A stretch of 64,000 nucleotides of DNA from the NCBI GenBank assembly GCA_017454945.1, contig JAFTCA010000027.1:1-64000 (forward strand), in the 5' to 3' direction. The notes under the pieces are model-generated. The model did not search any database. It was not told the DNA's origin and saw only the letters and a list, made by a program, of their open reading frames with translations. The stretch comes from Bacteroidales bacterium. GTDB lineage: Bacteria > Bacteroidota > Bacteroidia > Bacteroidales > WCHB1-69. A program made the position numbers and the translations under genes. This document shows positions 1 through 9,021 of this stretch, piece after piece (position 1 is the first letter of the stretch; each line of letters starts with the position of its first letter).

Positions 1-101
1 ATATCAATTAGTTACGTTGTTTTTATTTGAAAATTCATGCTTCGTTTTCCGTCTTTTTGGAAGAAAAATCACTTTGACTTGCAATTGTCGCAAACTTTTG
101 G

Positions 102-137
102 GGGATTTCTTCGCACGCTGCGCGTGCTCGAAATGAC
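102..137 (+). repeat. Palindromic intergenic repeat, copy 1
   Basis: A 36-base element with constant flanks GGGATTTCTTCG and CTCGAAATGAC around a 13-base hairpin (CACGC, loop TGC, GCGTG). A second copy at 51386-51421 in the same orientation has identical flanks but a different stem (GCTGC, TAC, GCAGC). The stem changes while pairing is kept. Confidence 0.8.
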
Positions 138-269
138 GAGTGGCTTGTAATGGACACTTGCGGCGGCAGTGTGTCTTTTTGTATACGTACAATCGTGGTG
201 CCGCCGCCTCTCAGTGGCCAGCGCATTCTTCATTATCAATTATACATTGTAAATTGTACATTTTCTTTG

Positions 270-277
270 TACTTTTG
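270..277 (+). promoter_or_regulatory. Promoter -7 box of lpdA
   Basis: TACTTTTG matches the Bacteroidetes -7 consensus TAnnTTTG and lies 34 bases upstream of the lpdA start. Confidence 0.6.
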
Positions 278-311
278 CGCTTTCATTTTAAAACTCAAAA
301 ACATTACCGAT

Positions 312-1706
312 ATGAATTACGATTTGATAGTTATTGGCAGCGGTCCTGGCGGCTATGTGGCAGCCATCCGTGCCAGCCAGCTGAACATGAAAGTGGCCAT
401 TGTGGAACGCGCCGAACTGGGCGGCATCTGCCTCAACTGGGGCTGCATCCCCACCAAAGCGCTGCTGAAATCGGCCCAAGTGTACAAATATACCCAACAT
501 GCCGCCGACTACGGTATCCAGATTGACGGCACCGCCACTGCCAACTTCGAGGCTGTGGTGAAACGAAGCCGCACCGTTGCCGAAACCATGAGCAAGGGCG
601 TGCAGTTCCTGCTCAAGAAGAACAACGTGGAAGTGATTGCCGGCTTTGGCAAAGTGCTGCCGGGCAAGAAGGTGGAAGTGACCCACACCGACGGCACCCA
701 AGAGGTGTTCGAAGCCAACCACATCGTGCTGGCCACGGGTGCCCGCTCGCGCCAACTGCCCCACATCCAGCAAGATGGCAAGAAGATCATCGGCTACCGC
801 GAAGCCCTCACCCTGCCCCAGCAACCCGAGACCATGGTCGTGATGGGCTCCGGCGCCATCGGCAGCGAACTGGCCTACTTCTACGCCACCATGGGCACCA
901 AAGTCACTATTGTGGAATACCTGCCCAACCTGGTGCCCGTAGAAGACGAAGAAATCTCGAAACAACTGGAACGCGCCTTCCGCAAGGCCGGCATCAAGGT
1001 GATGACCGCCGCTGCCGTTGAGAGCGTGGACACCACTGGCGACGGCTGCAAAGTGACCGTCAAGGATAGCAAAGAGAAAATCACTGAAATAGAGTGCGAT
1101 ATCGTACTGTCGGCTGTCGGCGTACAGACCAACATCGAAGGCATCGGCCTCGAGGAGTGCAACATTGCCGTCGAAAGAGGCAAGGTGGTGGTGGACGACT
1201 TCTATCGCACCAACTGCGACGGCGTTTATGCCATTGGCGACATTGTGCACGGTCCCGCACTGGCACATGTGGCCTCGCACGAAGCTCTGATTTGCGTTGA
1301 GAAAATCGCCGGTTTGAATCCAAAGCCACTGAATTACAAGAATATCCCTGGGTGCACCTACACTTCGCCCGAAATCGCTTCGGTGGGCATGACCGAAAAG
1401 GCCGCCCTCGAACAGGGCCGCGAGATACTGATCGGCAAGTTCCCCTTCACTGCATCGGGCAAAGCCACCGCATCGGGCAACCGCGACGGCATGGTAAAAG
1501 TGATTTTTGACAAAAATAGCGGCGAATGGCTCGGCTGCCACCTCATCGGCGAGAATGTCACCGAAATGATCTCTGGCGTGGTCATCGCCCGCGAAAAAGG
1601 TGTTACAGGTCGCGAGGTGATCGAGGCCGTGCACCCGCACCCCACCCTCTCAGAAGCTATTATGGAAGCTGCCGCCAACGCTTACGGCGAAGCTGTTCAT
1701 ATCTAA
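312..1706 (+). CDS. lpdA: Dihydrolipoyl dehydrogenase
   Basis: This flavoenzyme reoxidises the lipoyl arm of 2-oxoacid dehydrogenase complexes or the glycine cleavage system, passing electrons to NAD+ in the cytoplasm. The 464-residue product has an N-terminal FAD fold (GSGPGG, residues 9-14), the redox-active disulfide C40-LNWG-C45, an NAD fold with MGSGAIGSELA in mid-protein, the AIGDI FAD motif, and a C-terminal dimerisation domain ending in the catalytic HPHPTLSE. The ATG at 312 was chosen because it starts directly at the FAD fold; an upstream in-frame extension would run through the promoter. No E1, E2 or gcv gene is adjacent, so the partner complex cannot be told from context. Confidence 0.97.
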   Translation: MNYDLIVIGSGPGGYVAAIRASQLNMKVAIVERAELGGICLNWGCIPTKALLKSAQVYKYTQHAADYGIQIDGTATANFEAVVKRSRTVAETMSKGVQFLLKKNNVEVIAGFGKVLPGKKVEVTHTDGTQEVFEANHIVLATGARSRQLPHIQQDGKKIIGYREALTLPQQPETMVVMGSGAIGSELAYFYATMGTKVTIVEYLPNLVPVEDEEISKQLERAFRKAGIKVMTAAAVESVDTTGDGCKVTVKDSKEKITEIECDIVLSAVGVQTNIEGIGLEECNIAVERGKVVVDDFYRTNCDGVYAIGDIVHGPALAHVASHEALICVEKIAGLNPKPLNYKNIPGCTYTSPEIASVGMTEKAALEQGREILIGKFPFTASGKATASGNRDGMVKVIFDKNSGEWLGCHLIGENVTEMISGVVIAREKGVTGREVIEAVHPHPTLSEAIMEAAANAYGEAVHI

Positions 1707-1780
1707 ACACTTAGAACAACATCTTTCAAGGGACGCGCTGCCATGGCGTGTCCCTTCATTTTAATCTGAAAACCAACATT

Positions 1781-2776
1781 ATGGCAACCTACGCCGACTT
1801 GTCGCACCAATTTTCCGACGCCCTCCAGCCGTTGTACGAAGAGGCGGAAATCCGCGGCATCTTCCGTATGTATGCCGAAAAAAAATGGCATCTACCCGCC
1901 CATCTGCTCTACCTAAACATCCATGACAGTGTAGATGCGCAACGGCAGGCCGAAACCATCAGCGATTTGCAGCGGCTGAAGGCTGGCGAACCCATCCAAT
2001 ATGTTATCGGCGTCACCGACTTTTACGGCTTGGAACTGGTTGTCAACCCGTCGGTGCTCATCCCGCGCCCTGAAACGGAAGAACTGGTGAACCTCATCAT
2101 CTACGAGAACAAAGAACAACAGCCATTACGCATCCTAGACCTCGGCACGGGCAGTGGCGCCATTGCCATCACTTTGGCTAAAAAGTTGGTTCACAGCCAC
2201 ATTACCGCCACCGATTTCTCCCCGGAGGCCTTACAGACTGCCCAAGCCAACGCCCGTCGGCACAACACCGACATCACATGGCTTCACGACGACATGCTGC
2301 ACCCCAACTACAGCCAACTGGGCACCTACGACATCATTGTGAGCAACCCGCCCTACATTCCCTTGAACGAAAAGCCGACGCTGCACACCAATGTCAGAGA
2401 GCACGAGCCCGGTAGTGCGTTGTTCGTCCCCAATGACGACCCGCTGCTGTTCTACAAGGCCATTGCCGATATTGGCCGGCACTGCTTGTGCAACGGAGGA
2501 AGAATCTACCTGGAAACGCACCACCTGTTCCACGAAGCACTGGGGCAACTTTTCACGACATGCGGATACCAAAATGTGCGCTCATTAAAGGATATTAACG
2601 GGCGGAATAGATTTTTCTCCGTCGAGAAAAATCAAAATTCAAAGTTCAAAGAACAAAAGATTCCGCATCGCTACGCTTGCGGAATGGAGAACAAAGTAGA
2701 GACGCAGCGTGCTGCGTCTGAAGGAGATTCCGCTGCACTACGTTTGCAGAATGGAGTTAAGGATGCTAACGTCTAA
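1781..2776 (+). CDS. prmC: Peptide chain release factor N5-glutamine methyltransferase
   Basis: PrmC methylates the GGQ glutamine of release factors using S-adenosylmethionine. The SAM-binding GTGSGAIAITLA and the catalytic NPPY motif (VSNPPYIPL) are present after an N-terminal helical domain. The predicted product is 331 residues, longer than the usual 280-290. The family core ends near the sequence NRFFSVEK at about base 2630, and the last 45-50 residues are translated from short-word and palindromic repeat DNA that also occurs between genes elsewhere in the window. The tail is therefore probably a recent 3' extension by repeat insertion. The ATG at 1781 is preferred over an upstream start that only adds a poorly conserved leader. 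Confidence 0.93.
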   Translation: MATYADLSHQFSDALQPLYEEAEIRGIFRMYAEKKWHLPAHLLYLNIHDSVDAQRQAETISDLQRLKAGEPIQYVIGVTDFYGLELVVNPSVLIPRPETEELVNLIIYENKEQQPLRILDLGTGSGAIAITLAKKLVHSHITATDFSPEALQTAQANARRHNTDITWLHDDMLHPNYSQLGTYDIIVSNPPYIPLNEKPTLHTNVREHEPGSALFVPNDDPLLFYKAIADIGRHCLCNGGRIYLETHHLFHEALGQLFTTCGYQNVRSLKDINGRNRFFSVEKNQNSKFKEQKIPHRYACGMENKVETQRAASEGDSAALRLQNGVKDANV

Positions 2777-2815
2777 AGTCTAATGTCTAAAGTCTCTTTG
2801 AATTCTAGATTCTGA
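2629..2815 (+). repeat. Repeat cluster inside and after prmC
   Basis: Word repeats (TTCAAAG, GAACAAAG) are followed by a hairpin with 8-bp arms at 2660-2685 (ATTCCGCA/TGCGGAAT), a perfect palindrome at 2696-2720 (arms GACGCAGC/GCTGCGTC within a GTAGA...CTG frame), a diverged relative of the first hairpin at about 2726-2752, and GTCTAAAGTCTAATGTCTAAAG words at 2771-2793. The 2696-2720 palindrome recurs inverted at 59246-59270. Confidence 0.75.
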
Positions 2816-2841
2816 ATTTCTTTTGATTTCACCAAAAGTTG

Positions 2842-2849
2842 TATCTTTG
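2842..2849 (+). promoter_or_regulatory. Promoter -7 box
   Basis: TATCTTTG, a consensus Bacteroidetes -7 box, lies 20 bases before the ATG at 2870. This placement argues against an earlier GTG start at 2849, which falls inside the box. Confidence 0.6.
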
Positions 2850-2869
2850 TGCGTCATTTTTCAACCATT

Positions 2870-3655
2870 ATGATAAAAAGATTATCCATCATACTTTGTT
2901 TGCTTTGCTTCGTGGGACTTACCTACGGACAGCGACGCGCCGTGATGACCAAGCCGCGCCAAACGCCCGACTCTGTGACGGCGATGGTATGGACCTGCGC
3001 CAACTTCTCATACCAATGGCCTATTGGCGACTTGGGCACTTTTTACAAAGGCAACTTCAGCATCGGCACAGGCTTTACCTATAAGACGGCCACCCACTGG
3101 ACTTTTGATGTCCACTTCAACTATTGCTTCGGTGCCAACTTGAGGGACACCACCCTTTTGGACAACCTCAAGACCAGCAAAGGTGACATCATTGACGGCA
3201 ACGGCCTTAAAGCCACGCTCTACCTCGAAGGACAGTACTGGCATGTGGGCGCCGGCCTCGGCCGTATCATCCCCGTAAGCAAAACCTACTTAAACTCAGG
3301 TATTTGGATTCACGCAGGGTTGGGCTATATCCGCCACAAGATCCATTTCACCGATGTGGATAACCAGGTGCCCCAAATTGGCGGCGACTACCGCAAAGGC
3401 TATGACCGTCGCTCGTCGGGGTTCTTCCTGTCGCAATTCATCGGCTACGTGCACATCGGCAAATCGCGAGTGGCAAGCTTCTACGGTGGCGTGGAAATCA
3501 TGGAAATGTGGACCAAACCCGACCGCAACTACGACTTCAACCTCGGTCCCACCAAGGATCTCAAGAACAAATTCAGCGGACTTATCGGTCTGAAAATCGG
3601 TTGGATAGTGCCGCTCTACACGCAAAAGCACCAGATGACCTATTACTACAACTAA
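2870..3655 (+). CDS. Outer-membrane beta-barrel protein, function unknown
   Basis: A 261-residue exported protein. It opens with a clear signal peptide (MIKRLSIILCLLCFVGLTYG, cleavage likely after this stretch) and continues as alternating polar/aromatic strands such as TGFTYKTATHWTFDVHFNY and GIWIHAGLGYIRHKIHF, the pattern of a small outer-membrane barrel. It ends on an aromatic-rich C-terminus (TYYYN). I do not recognise a named family. The waaA start follows 6 bases after the stop, so the two are probably co-transcribed, which would suit an envelope role. The substrate or function cannot be read from the sequence. Confidence 0.8.
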   Translation: MIKRLSIILCLLCFVGLTYGQRRAVMTKPRQTPDSVTAMVWTCANFSYQWPIGDLGTFYKGNFSIGTGFTYKTATHWTFDVHFNYCFGANLRDTTLLDNLKTSKGDIIDGNGLKATLYLEGQYWHVGAGLGRIIPVSKTYLNSGIWIHAGLGYIRHKIHFTDVDNQVPQIGGDYRKGYDRRSSGFFLSQFIGYVHIGKSRVASFYGGVEIMEMWTKPDRNYDFNLGPTKDLKNKFSGLIGLKIGWIVPLYTQKHQMTYYYN

Positions 3656-3661
3656 CCTTCT

Positions 3662-4906
3662 ATGCGGCTGCTTTATACCCTCTTCATTCATCTTTACTCG
3701 CTGGGCGCACTGCTCGCCTCGCCGTTCTCGCTGCAGGCACGCCAATGGTGGCAAGGCCGCAGACATCTACTTGATTTACTGAAGGAAAAATGCCAAGGCA
3801 AGCAAAACATTATCTGGATTCATAGTGCTTCGTTGGGCGAATTTGAGCAAGGCAAGCCGCTGATGGAACGCATCCGCAAAGAACACCCGGAGTGCTCCAT
3901 TCTGCTCACTTTCTTCTCGCCTTCGGGTTACGAAATCCGCAAAAACGAGCCGCTCGCCGATGTGGTTGCCTACCTGCCCGCCGACACACTGCGCAATGTG
4001 CGCCGTTTCCTCGACATCGTGCAGCCCAAGGCCGCCATCTTCGTCAAGTACGAATATTGGTTCAACTACATGGACGCACTGTACAAGAGACAGATACCCT
4101 TCTACTACATCTCAGCCATCTACCGCCCATCGCAACACTTTTTCAAGTGGTACGGCGGTTGGTTTGTGCGCCAGTTGAAGAAATGCACCCACTTCTTTGT
4201 GCAAAACGCCATCTCCCAACAATTGCTGAACTCCATCGGCATTCACAATGTGACCATTGCTGGCGACACCCGCTTCGACCGCGTGTACGCCATTGCCCAA
4301 CAGGACTATACACTCGACTTTGCCGTGCGCTTCAAGGGCGACAGCCAACTCATCGTGGCTGGCAGCACTTGGGAACCCGATGAGCAGCTGCTGCGACAGG
4401 TTTTCGAGGCTGTACATGACCGCTACAAGCTCATTTTGGCACCACACATGATTGATTCTGAACATATTAAGAGTATAAAAAATCTTTTCTCAGATTATAA
4501 AGTGCTCTGTTATACCGAAATGGAGGGACAACCGATAGAAGATTACCAAGTGCTGATTATCGACACCATCGGATTGCTGAGCAAGATTTACAAATACAGC
4601 GACTTATCATACATTGGCGGTGCGTTCGGCAAGGGTTTGCACAACATCCTCGAAGCCGGCGTGTTCGGTGTGCCTCTCTTCTTCGGCCCTAAGTACAGCA
4701 AGTTCAACGAAGCAGTCGAGTTGGTCAGCCGTGGCGGTGCCTTTTCAATCCAAACGGCAGAGGAGATGACGACGCGCATCCAGCAGTTCAGCGCCCAGCC
4801 CGAACAGTACGGAGCCGTCTGCGACATCTGCCGCACCTTCGTACAGGAAAACCTCGGTGCTGTGGATAAGATTATGGCGAAACAATTTAGAATTAACAAT
4901 TTATAA
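3662..4906 (+). CDS. waaA: 3-deoxy-D-manno-octulosonic acid transferase
   Basis: WaaA (KdtA, family GT30) adds Kdo from CMP-Kdo to lipid A at the cytoplasmic face of the inner membrane. The 414-residue protein has a short hydrophobic N-terminus, the HSASLGEFEQG segment holding the catalytic glutamate, YEYWFNY, GSTW, and the C-terminal GGAFGKGLHNILEAG and FNEAVELV motifs of the GT30 donor site. kdsA, which makes the Kdo precursor, is also in this window at 28911, but far away. The last codons (FRINNL) are already composed of the AATTAACAATT words of the following repeat tract, another case of a gene ending inside repeat DNA. Confidence 0.95.
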   Translation: MRLLYTLFIHLYSLGALLASPFSLQARQWWQGRRHLLDLLKEKCQGKQNIIWIHSASLGEFEQGKPLMERIRKEHPECSILLTFFSPSGYEIRKNEPLADVVAYLPADTLRNVRRFLDIVQPKAAIFVKYEYWFNYMDALYKRQIPFYYISAIYRPSQHFFKWYGGWFVRQLKKCTHFFVQNAISQQLLNSIGIHNVTIAGDTRFDRVYAIAQQDYTLDFAVRFKGDSQLIVAGSTWEPDEQLLRQVFEAVHDRYKLILAPHMIDSEHIKSIKNLFSDYKVLCYTEMEGQPIEDYQVLIIDTIGLLSKIYKYSDLSYIGGAFGKGLHNILEAGVFGVPLFFGPKYSKFNEAVELVSRGGAFSIQTAEEMTTRIQQFSAQPEQYGAVCDICRTFVQENLGAVDKIMAKQFRINNL

Positions 4907-5100
4907 TGTATAATTTTCAATTGTGCATCGTGCATTATGCATTGTGCATTGATCTAATTATTCAATTTTAAATTGCTAATTGTCAATTAATTCGATTCAC
5001 GATTCATAATTCACAATTAAAATCATTGTGCATCAGGGGTTCCGCTTGGCAGAACGTTAATGATCAATTATTCATTGTTAATTATACATTATTAATTGTC
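4880..5100. repeat. Short-word repeat tract upstream of clpB
   Basis: Runs of degenerate words such as AATTAACAATT, AATGTATAATT and GTGCATTATGCATTGTGCATTG fill the gap between waaA and clpB. A similar block (AATTTATAATTCATAATTTATAATGTAC) occurs inverted at 47709-47750. No gene is visible here. Confidence 0.7.
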
Positions 5101-5137
5101 CATCGTCCTCTTCTGCCATTTTGTCATAAATTTCAGT

Positions 5138-5154
5138 TTGGCAACATTATTGAT
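5138..5154 (+). promoter_or_regulatory. Possible sigma-54-like promoter of clpB
   Basis: TTGGCAACATTATTGAT resembles the -24/-12 pattern TGGCAC-N5-TTGC: the GG element is intact, the spacing is right, but the -12 GC reads GA. TGCCATTTTGTCA, a possible partner motif, lies just upstream at 5114-5126. No good TAnnTTTG box is seen before clpB. Weak call. Confidence 0.3.
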
Positions 5155-5208
5155 AGATATGATGTGTTAAACAACCAATACCATGAATCAATAAAAGGAG
5201 ACAATATT

Positions 5209-7806
5209 ATGAATATGAACAACTTAACTATAAAATCACAAGAAGCGATTGCAGGTGCGCAGATGATTGCCACCTCCAATCAGCAGCAGCGGCTGGACAA
5301 CCTGCACCTGCTGAAGTCACTTTTTGACATGGATCAGGATGTGATACCCTACCTCATCAAAAAGCAGGATGCCAATCCTAAGACAATACAGCAGGTGGTG
5401 GAACGGCAAATCCAATCCATACCCAAAGTGCAGGGCGGCGACATCTACATGTCGAACGGCTTGCAACAGGCCATCCAGCAGGCCATGATCTTCAGCAACG
5501 AGCTGGGCGACGACTTTGTCTCTCTGGAACACCTCTTCTACGGCATCCTCAAGGCCAACGACGAGGCTTCGAAAATCCTGAAAGATGCTGGCATCACCGA
5601 GAAGGGACTGAAGACCGCCATCCAGGAACTGCGTAAGGGTCGTAATGTGACCAGCTCGACGGGCGAAGACACCTACAACGCCCTGAACAAATACGCCACC
5701 AACCTGAACGATGCCGCCCGCAAGGGCAAACTCGACCCCGTCATCGGTCGTGAGGAAGAGATTAGGCGTGTGCTGCAAATCCTGTCGCGACGCACCAAGA
5801 ACAACCCCATCCTGATTGGCGAGGCCGGCGTGGGCAAAACCGCCATCGCCGAGGGTTTGGCACACCGACTGGTGAGCGGCGACATTCCCGAAAACCTGAA
5901 ATCGAAGCAGCTCTACTCGCTGGATATGGGTAACCTGATTGCCGGCGCCAAGTACAAGGGCGAATTCGAAGAGCGACTGAAAAGCGTTCTCAAAGAAGTC
6001 ATTGAGGCCGACGGCGAGATTATCCTCTTCATCGATGAAATCCACACGCTGGTCGGTGCCGGCGCCTCGGGCGATGGAGCCATGGATGCCGCCAATATCC
6101 TGAAACCTGCGCTGGCGCGTGGCGAACTGAGAGCCATCGGTGCCACTACGCTGAACGAATACCAGAAATACTTCGAGAAGGACAAAGCTCTGGAGCGTCG
6201 TTTCCAGCCTGTCATGATCGAAGAACCCGACAAATACTCGGCCATCTCCATTCTGCGTGGCCTGAAGGAGCGCTACGAAACGCACCACCAAGTGAGAATC
6301 CTGGACGAGGCCATCATCGCGGCAGTCGAGTTATCGCAGCGTTACATCACCGAGCGTTACCTGCCCGACAAGGCCATTGACTTGATAGACGAGGCCGCCG
6401 CCAAGTTGAAACTGGAAATCAACTCTATGCCCGAGGAATTGGACGAGATTGAACGTAAAATCAGACAGTTGGAAATTGAGCGCGAAGCCTTGAAGCAGGA
6501 AAACGCCATGGAGAAAGTGGAGGCGCTGAGCAAGACACTGTCGGAACTGCAAGAGCAGCGCAACGCCATTGCAGGCAAATGGCACGCCGAGAAGGAAGTG
6601 ATTGACAAAATACAGCAACTGAAAGCCCAAATAGAAGACTACAAGTTGGAAGCCACCAACGAAGAGCGTCAGGGCAACTACGGCCGTGTCGCCGAATTGC
6701 GTTACGGCTTGATACAAAACGCCGAAAAAGAAATCACCAAACTGGAAGGCGAGTTGGAAGACTTGCAAAAGGACAAAGCTCTGATTGACAAGGAGGTGGG
6801 TGCTGACGACATTGCCGAAGTGGTGGCCCGTTGGACTGGCATCCCCGTTAGCAAGATGATGCAGAGCGAGCGTACCAAGTTATTGCACTTGGAAGAGGAG
6901 TTGCACAAGCGTGTGGTAGGCCAGGACGAAGCCATCACGGCCATTGCCGACACCATCCGACGCAGTCGTGCGGGCCTGCAGGACAGCCGACGCCCCATCG
7001 GATCGTTCATCTTCATGGGCACCACAGGCGTGGGCAAGACGGAGCTGGCCAAGACACTGGCCGAGTACCTGTTCAATACGGAGGACGCGCTTATCAGGTT
7101 CGATATGAGCGAGTTCCAAGAGCCACACTCCATCTCACGACTCATTGGTTCGCCTCCTGGCTACGTGGGTTACGATGAAGGTGGCCAGCTGACCGAAAAG
7201 GTAAGACGGAAACCTTACTCTGTCATCCTCTTCGATGAAATTGAGAAGGCCCATCCCGACATCTTCAACATCTTGCTGCAAGTGCTCGACGACGGGCGAC
7301 TGACCGACAACAAGGGCCGTACAGCAGACTTCAAGAACACCATCATCATCATGACCTCCAACATGGGTTCGCACATCATCCAAGACAACTACGCCGACCG
7401 CGCCAAGTACTCGGATGAGGAAGTTTTCGAGCGTACCAAAGCCGAAGTCACCGACCTGATGAAGAAGAGCCTACCGCCCGAATTCATCAACCGTATCGAT
7501 GAGATCGTGATGTTCCAGCCGCTGTCGAAACGCGAAATCAAGGGCATCATCAAGATACAGATCGACCAGTTGAACAAACTGCTGGCCGAACAGAATATCA
7601 AAGTAGAGTTCTCGAAATACGCCTTAGACCTGCTCTGCGACTTAGGCTACGATCCGCTCTACGGAGCACGACCGCTGAAGCGTGTCATCCAGAAGAAAAT
7701 CTTAAACGAATTGTCGAAAATCATTCTGGAAGGCAAGGTAAGTCAAGACGGAACTATCATGATCGACTCGCTCGAAGATGGCAAATTCGCTTTCTTCAAC
7801 AAATAA
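5209..7806 (+). CDS. clpB: ATP-dependent chaperone ClpB
   Basis: ClpB is the hexameric AAA+ disaggregase that works with DnaK to pull proteins out of aggregates. The 865-residue product has the Clp N domain (two repeats), AAA1 with Walker A GEAGVGKT at 204-211, a coiled-coil M domain at roughly 405-530 that distinguishes it from ClpA/ClpC, AAA2 with GTTGVGKT at 604-611, and a C-terminal D2-small domain. Length is normal for the family. The start at 5209 is supported by the purine-rich AAAAGGAG at 5194-5201 and by matching other ClpB N-termini; longer in-frame leaders would run through the repeat tract. A hairpin terminator follows. Confidence 0.97.
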   Translation: MNMNNLTIKSQEAIAGAQMIATSNQQQRLDNLHLLKSLFDMDQDVIPYLIKKQDANPKTIQQVVERQIQSIPKVQGGDIYMSNGLQQAIQQAMIFSNELGDDFVSLEHLFYGILKANDEASKILKDAGITEKGLKTAIQELRKGRNVTSSTGEDTYNALNKYATNLNDAARKGKLDPVIGREEEIRRVLQILSRRTKNNPILIGEAGVGKTAIAEGLAHRLVSGDIPENLKSKQLYSLDMGNLIAGAKYKGEFEERLKSVLKEVIEADGEIILFIDEIHTLVGAGASGDGAMDAANILKPALARGELRAIGATTLNEYQKYFEKDKALERRFQPVMIEEPDKYSAISILRGLKERYETHHQVRILDEAIIAAVELSQRYITERYLPDKAIDLIDEAAAKLKLEINSMPEELDEIERKIRQLEIEREALKQENAMEKVEALSKTLSELQEQRNAIAGKWHAEKEVIDKIQQLKAQIEDYKLEATNEERQGNYGRVAELRYGLIQNAEKEITKLEGELEDLQKDKALIDKEVGADDIAEVVARWTGIPVSKMMQSERTKLLHLEEELHKRVVGQDEAITAIADTIRRSRAGLQDSRRPIGSFIFMGTTGVGKTELAKTLAEYLFNTEDALIRFDMSEFQEPHSISRLIGSPPGYVGYDEGGQLTEKVRRKPYSVILFDEIEKAHPDIFNILLQVLDDGRLTDNKGRTADFKNTIIIMTSNMGSHIIQDNYADRAKYSDEEVFERTKAEVTDLMKKSLPPEFINRIDEIVMFQPLSKREIKGIIKIQIDQLNKLLAEQNIKVEFSKYALDLLCDLGYDPLYGARPLKRVIQKKILNELSKIILEGKVSQDGTIMIDSLEDGKFAFFNK

Positions 7807-7819
7807 AATTCTTGAAATT

Positions 7820-7889
7820 CCCGCAGATCTCGCTGATTTACGCAGAAACAATCCGCGTTTATCGGCGTAATCTGCGGGAGTTTTTTATT
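7820..7889 (+). terminator. Terminator-like inverted repeat after clpB
   Basis: CCCGCAGAT (7820-7828) pairs with ATCTGCGGG (7870-7878), followed by GAGTTTTTTATTTT. Inner segments also pair (GATTTACGC with GCGTAATC). The CTGCGTAATCTGCGGG wording looks like another palindromic family rather than a simple terminator. Confidence 0.6.
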
Positions 7890-7960
7890 TTACGGCAATC
7901 TGTTTTTTAAGAAAAAATTAAAATTTTATCAACAATCGCACGCAGGTTAAAATATTGTTG

Positions 7961-7968
7961 TATCTTTG
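7961..7968 (+). promoter_or_regulatory. Promoter -7 box of recA
   Basis: TATCTTTG, perfect TAnnTTTG consensus, 30 bases before the recA start. No SOS-type operator is evident around it. Confidence 0.6.
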
Positions 7969-7998
7969 TGCATCATTAACCTAAAAACAATTGAGCAG

Positions 7999-8994
7999 AT
8001 GGATAAGGAAGTAAATGCAGAAAAACTGAAAGTGCTAAACAGCACCATTGAGAAACTGGAAAAAACCTTTGGTAAAGGTTCCATTATGAAACTCAGCGAC
8101 ACGCCGATGGACAATATTGATGTCATCTCGACAGGCTCTATTGAATTGGATGCAGCCTTAGGCGTGGGCGGTTTTCCCCGCGGCAGAGTGATTGAAATAT
8201 ACGGACCTGAATCTTCAGGTAAGACAACATTGGCCATCCATGCCATTGCCGAAGCGCAGAAAGCTGGTGGTATTGCGGCTTTTATTGATGCAGAGCATGC
8301 TTTCGACCGCTTCTACGCTGAAAAGTTGGGTGTAAAAACGGAAGACCTCTTGGTTTCGCAACCCGACAACGGCGAGCAGGCACTGGAGATTGCCGACAAC
8401 CTGATTCGCTCGGGTGCCATCGACATCATCGTCATCGACTCAGTGGCCGCACTGACTCCCAAGAGCGAGATTGAGGGCGACATGGGCGACTCAAAAGTGG
8501 GTCTGCAAGCCCGACTGATGTCTCAGGCATTGCGCAAACTGACCGGCACCATCAGCAAGACTGGCTGCTGCTGCATCTTCATCAACCAGTTGCGTGAAAA
8601 AATCGGCATCATGTTCGGCAATCCCGAAACGACCACCGGTGGTAATGCGCTCAAGTTCTACGCTTCGGTCCGCATCGATATCCGCCGTCAGTCGCAACTG
8701 AAAGATGGCGATGTGGCTGCAGGTAACCGTGTGAAAGTGAAAGTGGTAAAGAACAAAGTTGCGCCTCCTTTCCGTACGGCCGAATTTGACATTATGTTCG
8801 GTGAAGGCATCTCTAAAGCCGGTGAAATCATCGACCTCGGCGTGGAAAAAGGCATCATCAAGAAATCGGGTTCCTGGTTCTCCTACGGCGACACCAAGCT
8901 GGCACAAGGCCGCGACGCCTCGAAGCAACTGCTGCTGGACAACCCCGAACTGATGAGTGAACTGGAAGAAAAAGTCAGAGAAGCGCTGAAATAA
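7999..8994 (+). CDS. recA: Recombinase RecA
   Basis: RecA forms filaments on single-stranded DNA and drives strand exchange and the SOS co-protease function. The 331-residue protein has Walker A GPESSGKT at 69-76, Walker [11 protein letters not shown] at about 145, the L2-loop region with [20 protein letters not shown], and a short acidic C-terminus. The ATG at 7999 lies downstream of the -7 box; an earlier in-frame start would overlap the promoter. The YfcC-type transporter gene begins 27 bases after the stop and may be read through from recA. Confidence 0.98.
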   Translation: MDKEVNAEKLKVLNSTIEKLEKTFGKGSIMKLSDTPMDNIDVISTGSIELDAALGVGGFPRGRVIEIYGPESSGKTTLAIHAIAEAQKAGGIAAFIDAEHAFDRFYAEKLGVKTEDLLVSQPDNGEQALEIADNLIRSGAIDIIVIDSVAALTPKSEIEGDMGDSKVGLQARLMSQALRKLTGTISKTGCCCIFINQLREKIGIMFGNPETTTGGNALKFYASVRIDIRRQSQLKDGDVAAGNRVKVKVVKNKVAPPFRTAEFDIMFGEGISKAGEIIDLGVEKGIIKKSGSWFSYGDTKLAQGRDASKQLLLDNPELMSELEEKVREALK

Positions 8995-9021
8995 GGCGCT
9001 TCTCCCCGACTCTATGCCGAC

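Larger units (their letters stand above)
1..311. other. Gene-free leader of the window
   Basis: No convincing gene lies here on either strand; the open frames present have no recognisable protein character. The stretch holds a palindromic repeat at 102-137, an A+T-rich tract of the AATT/ACATT word type at about 228-262, and the promoter of lpdA at 270-277. Confidence 0.7.

Noticed and set aside
288..1640. A 450-residue open frame antisense to lpdA
   Set aside because: It is a by-product of lpdA codon use; the plus-strand product matches the enzyme family throughout, and the antisense frame has no promoter or protein-like pattern.
5317..6291. Long antisense frames in clpB
   Set aside because: Same reason: they mirror the codon bias of the AAA+ gene and show no domain.
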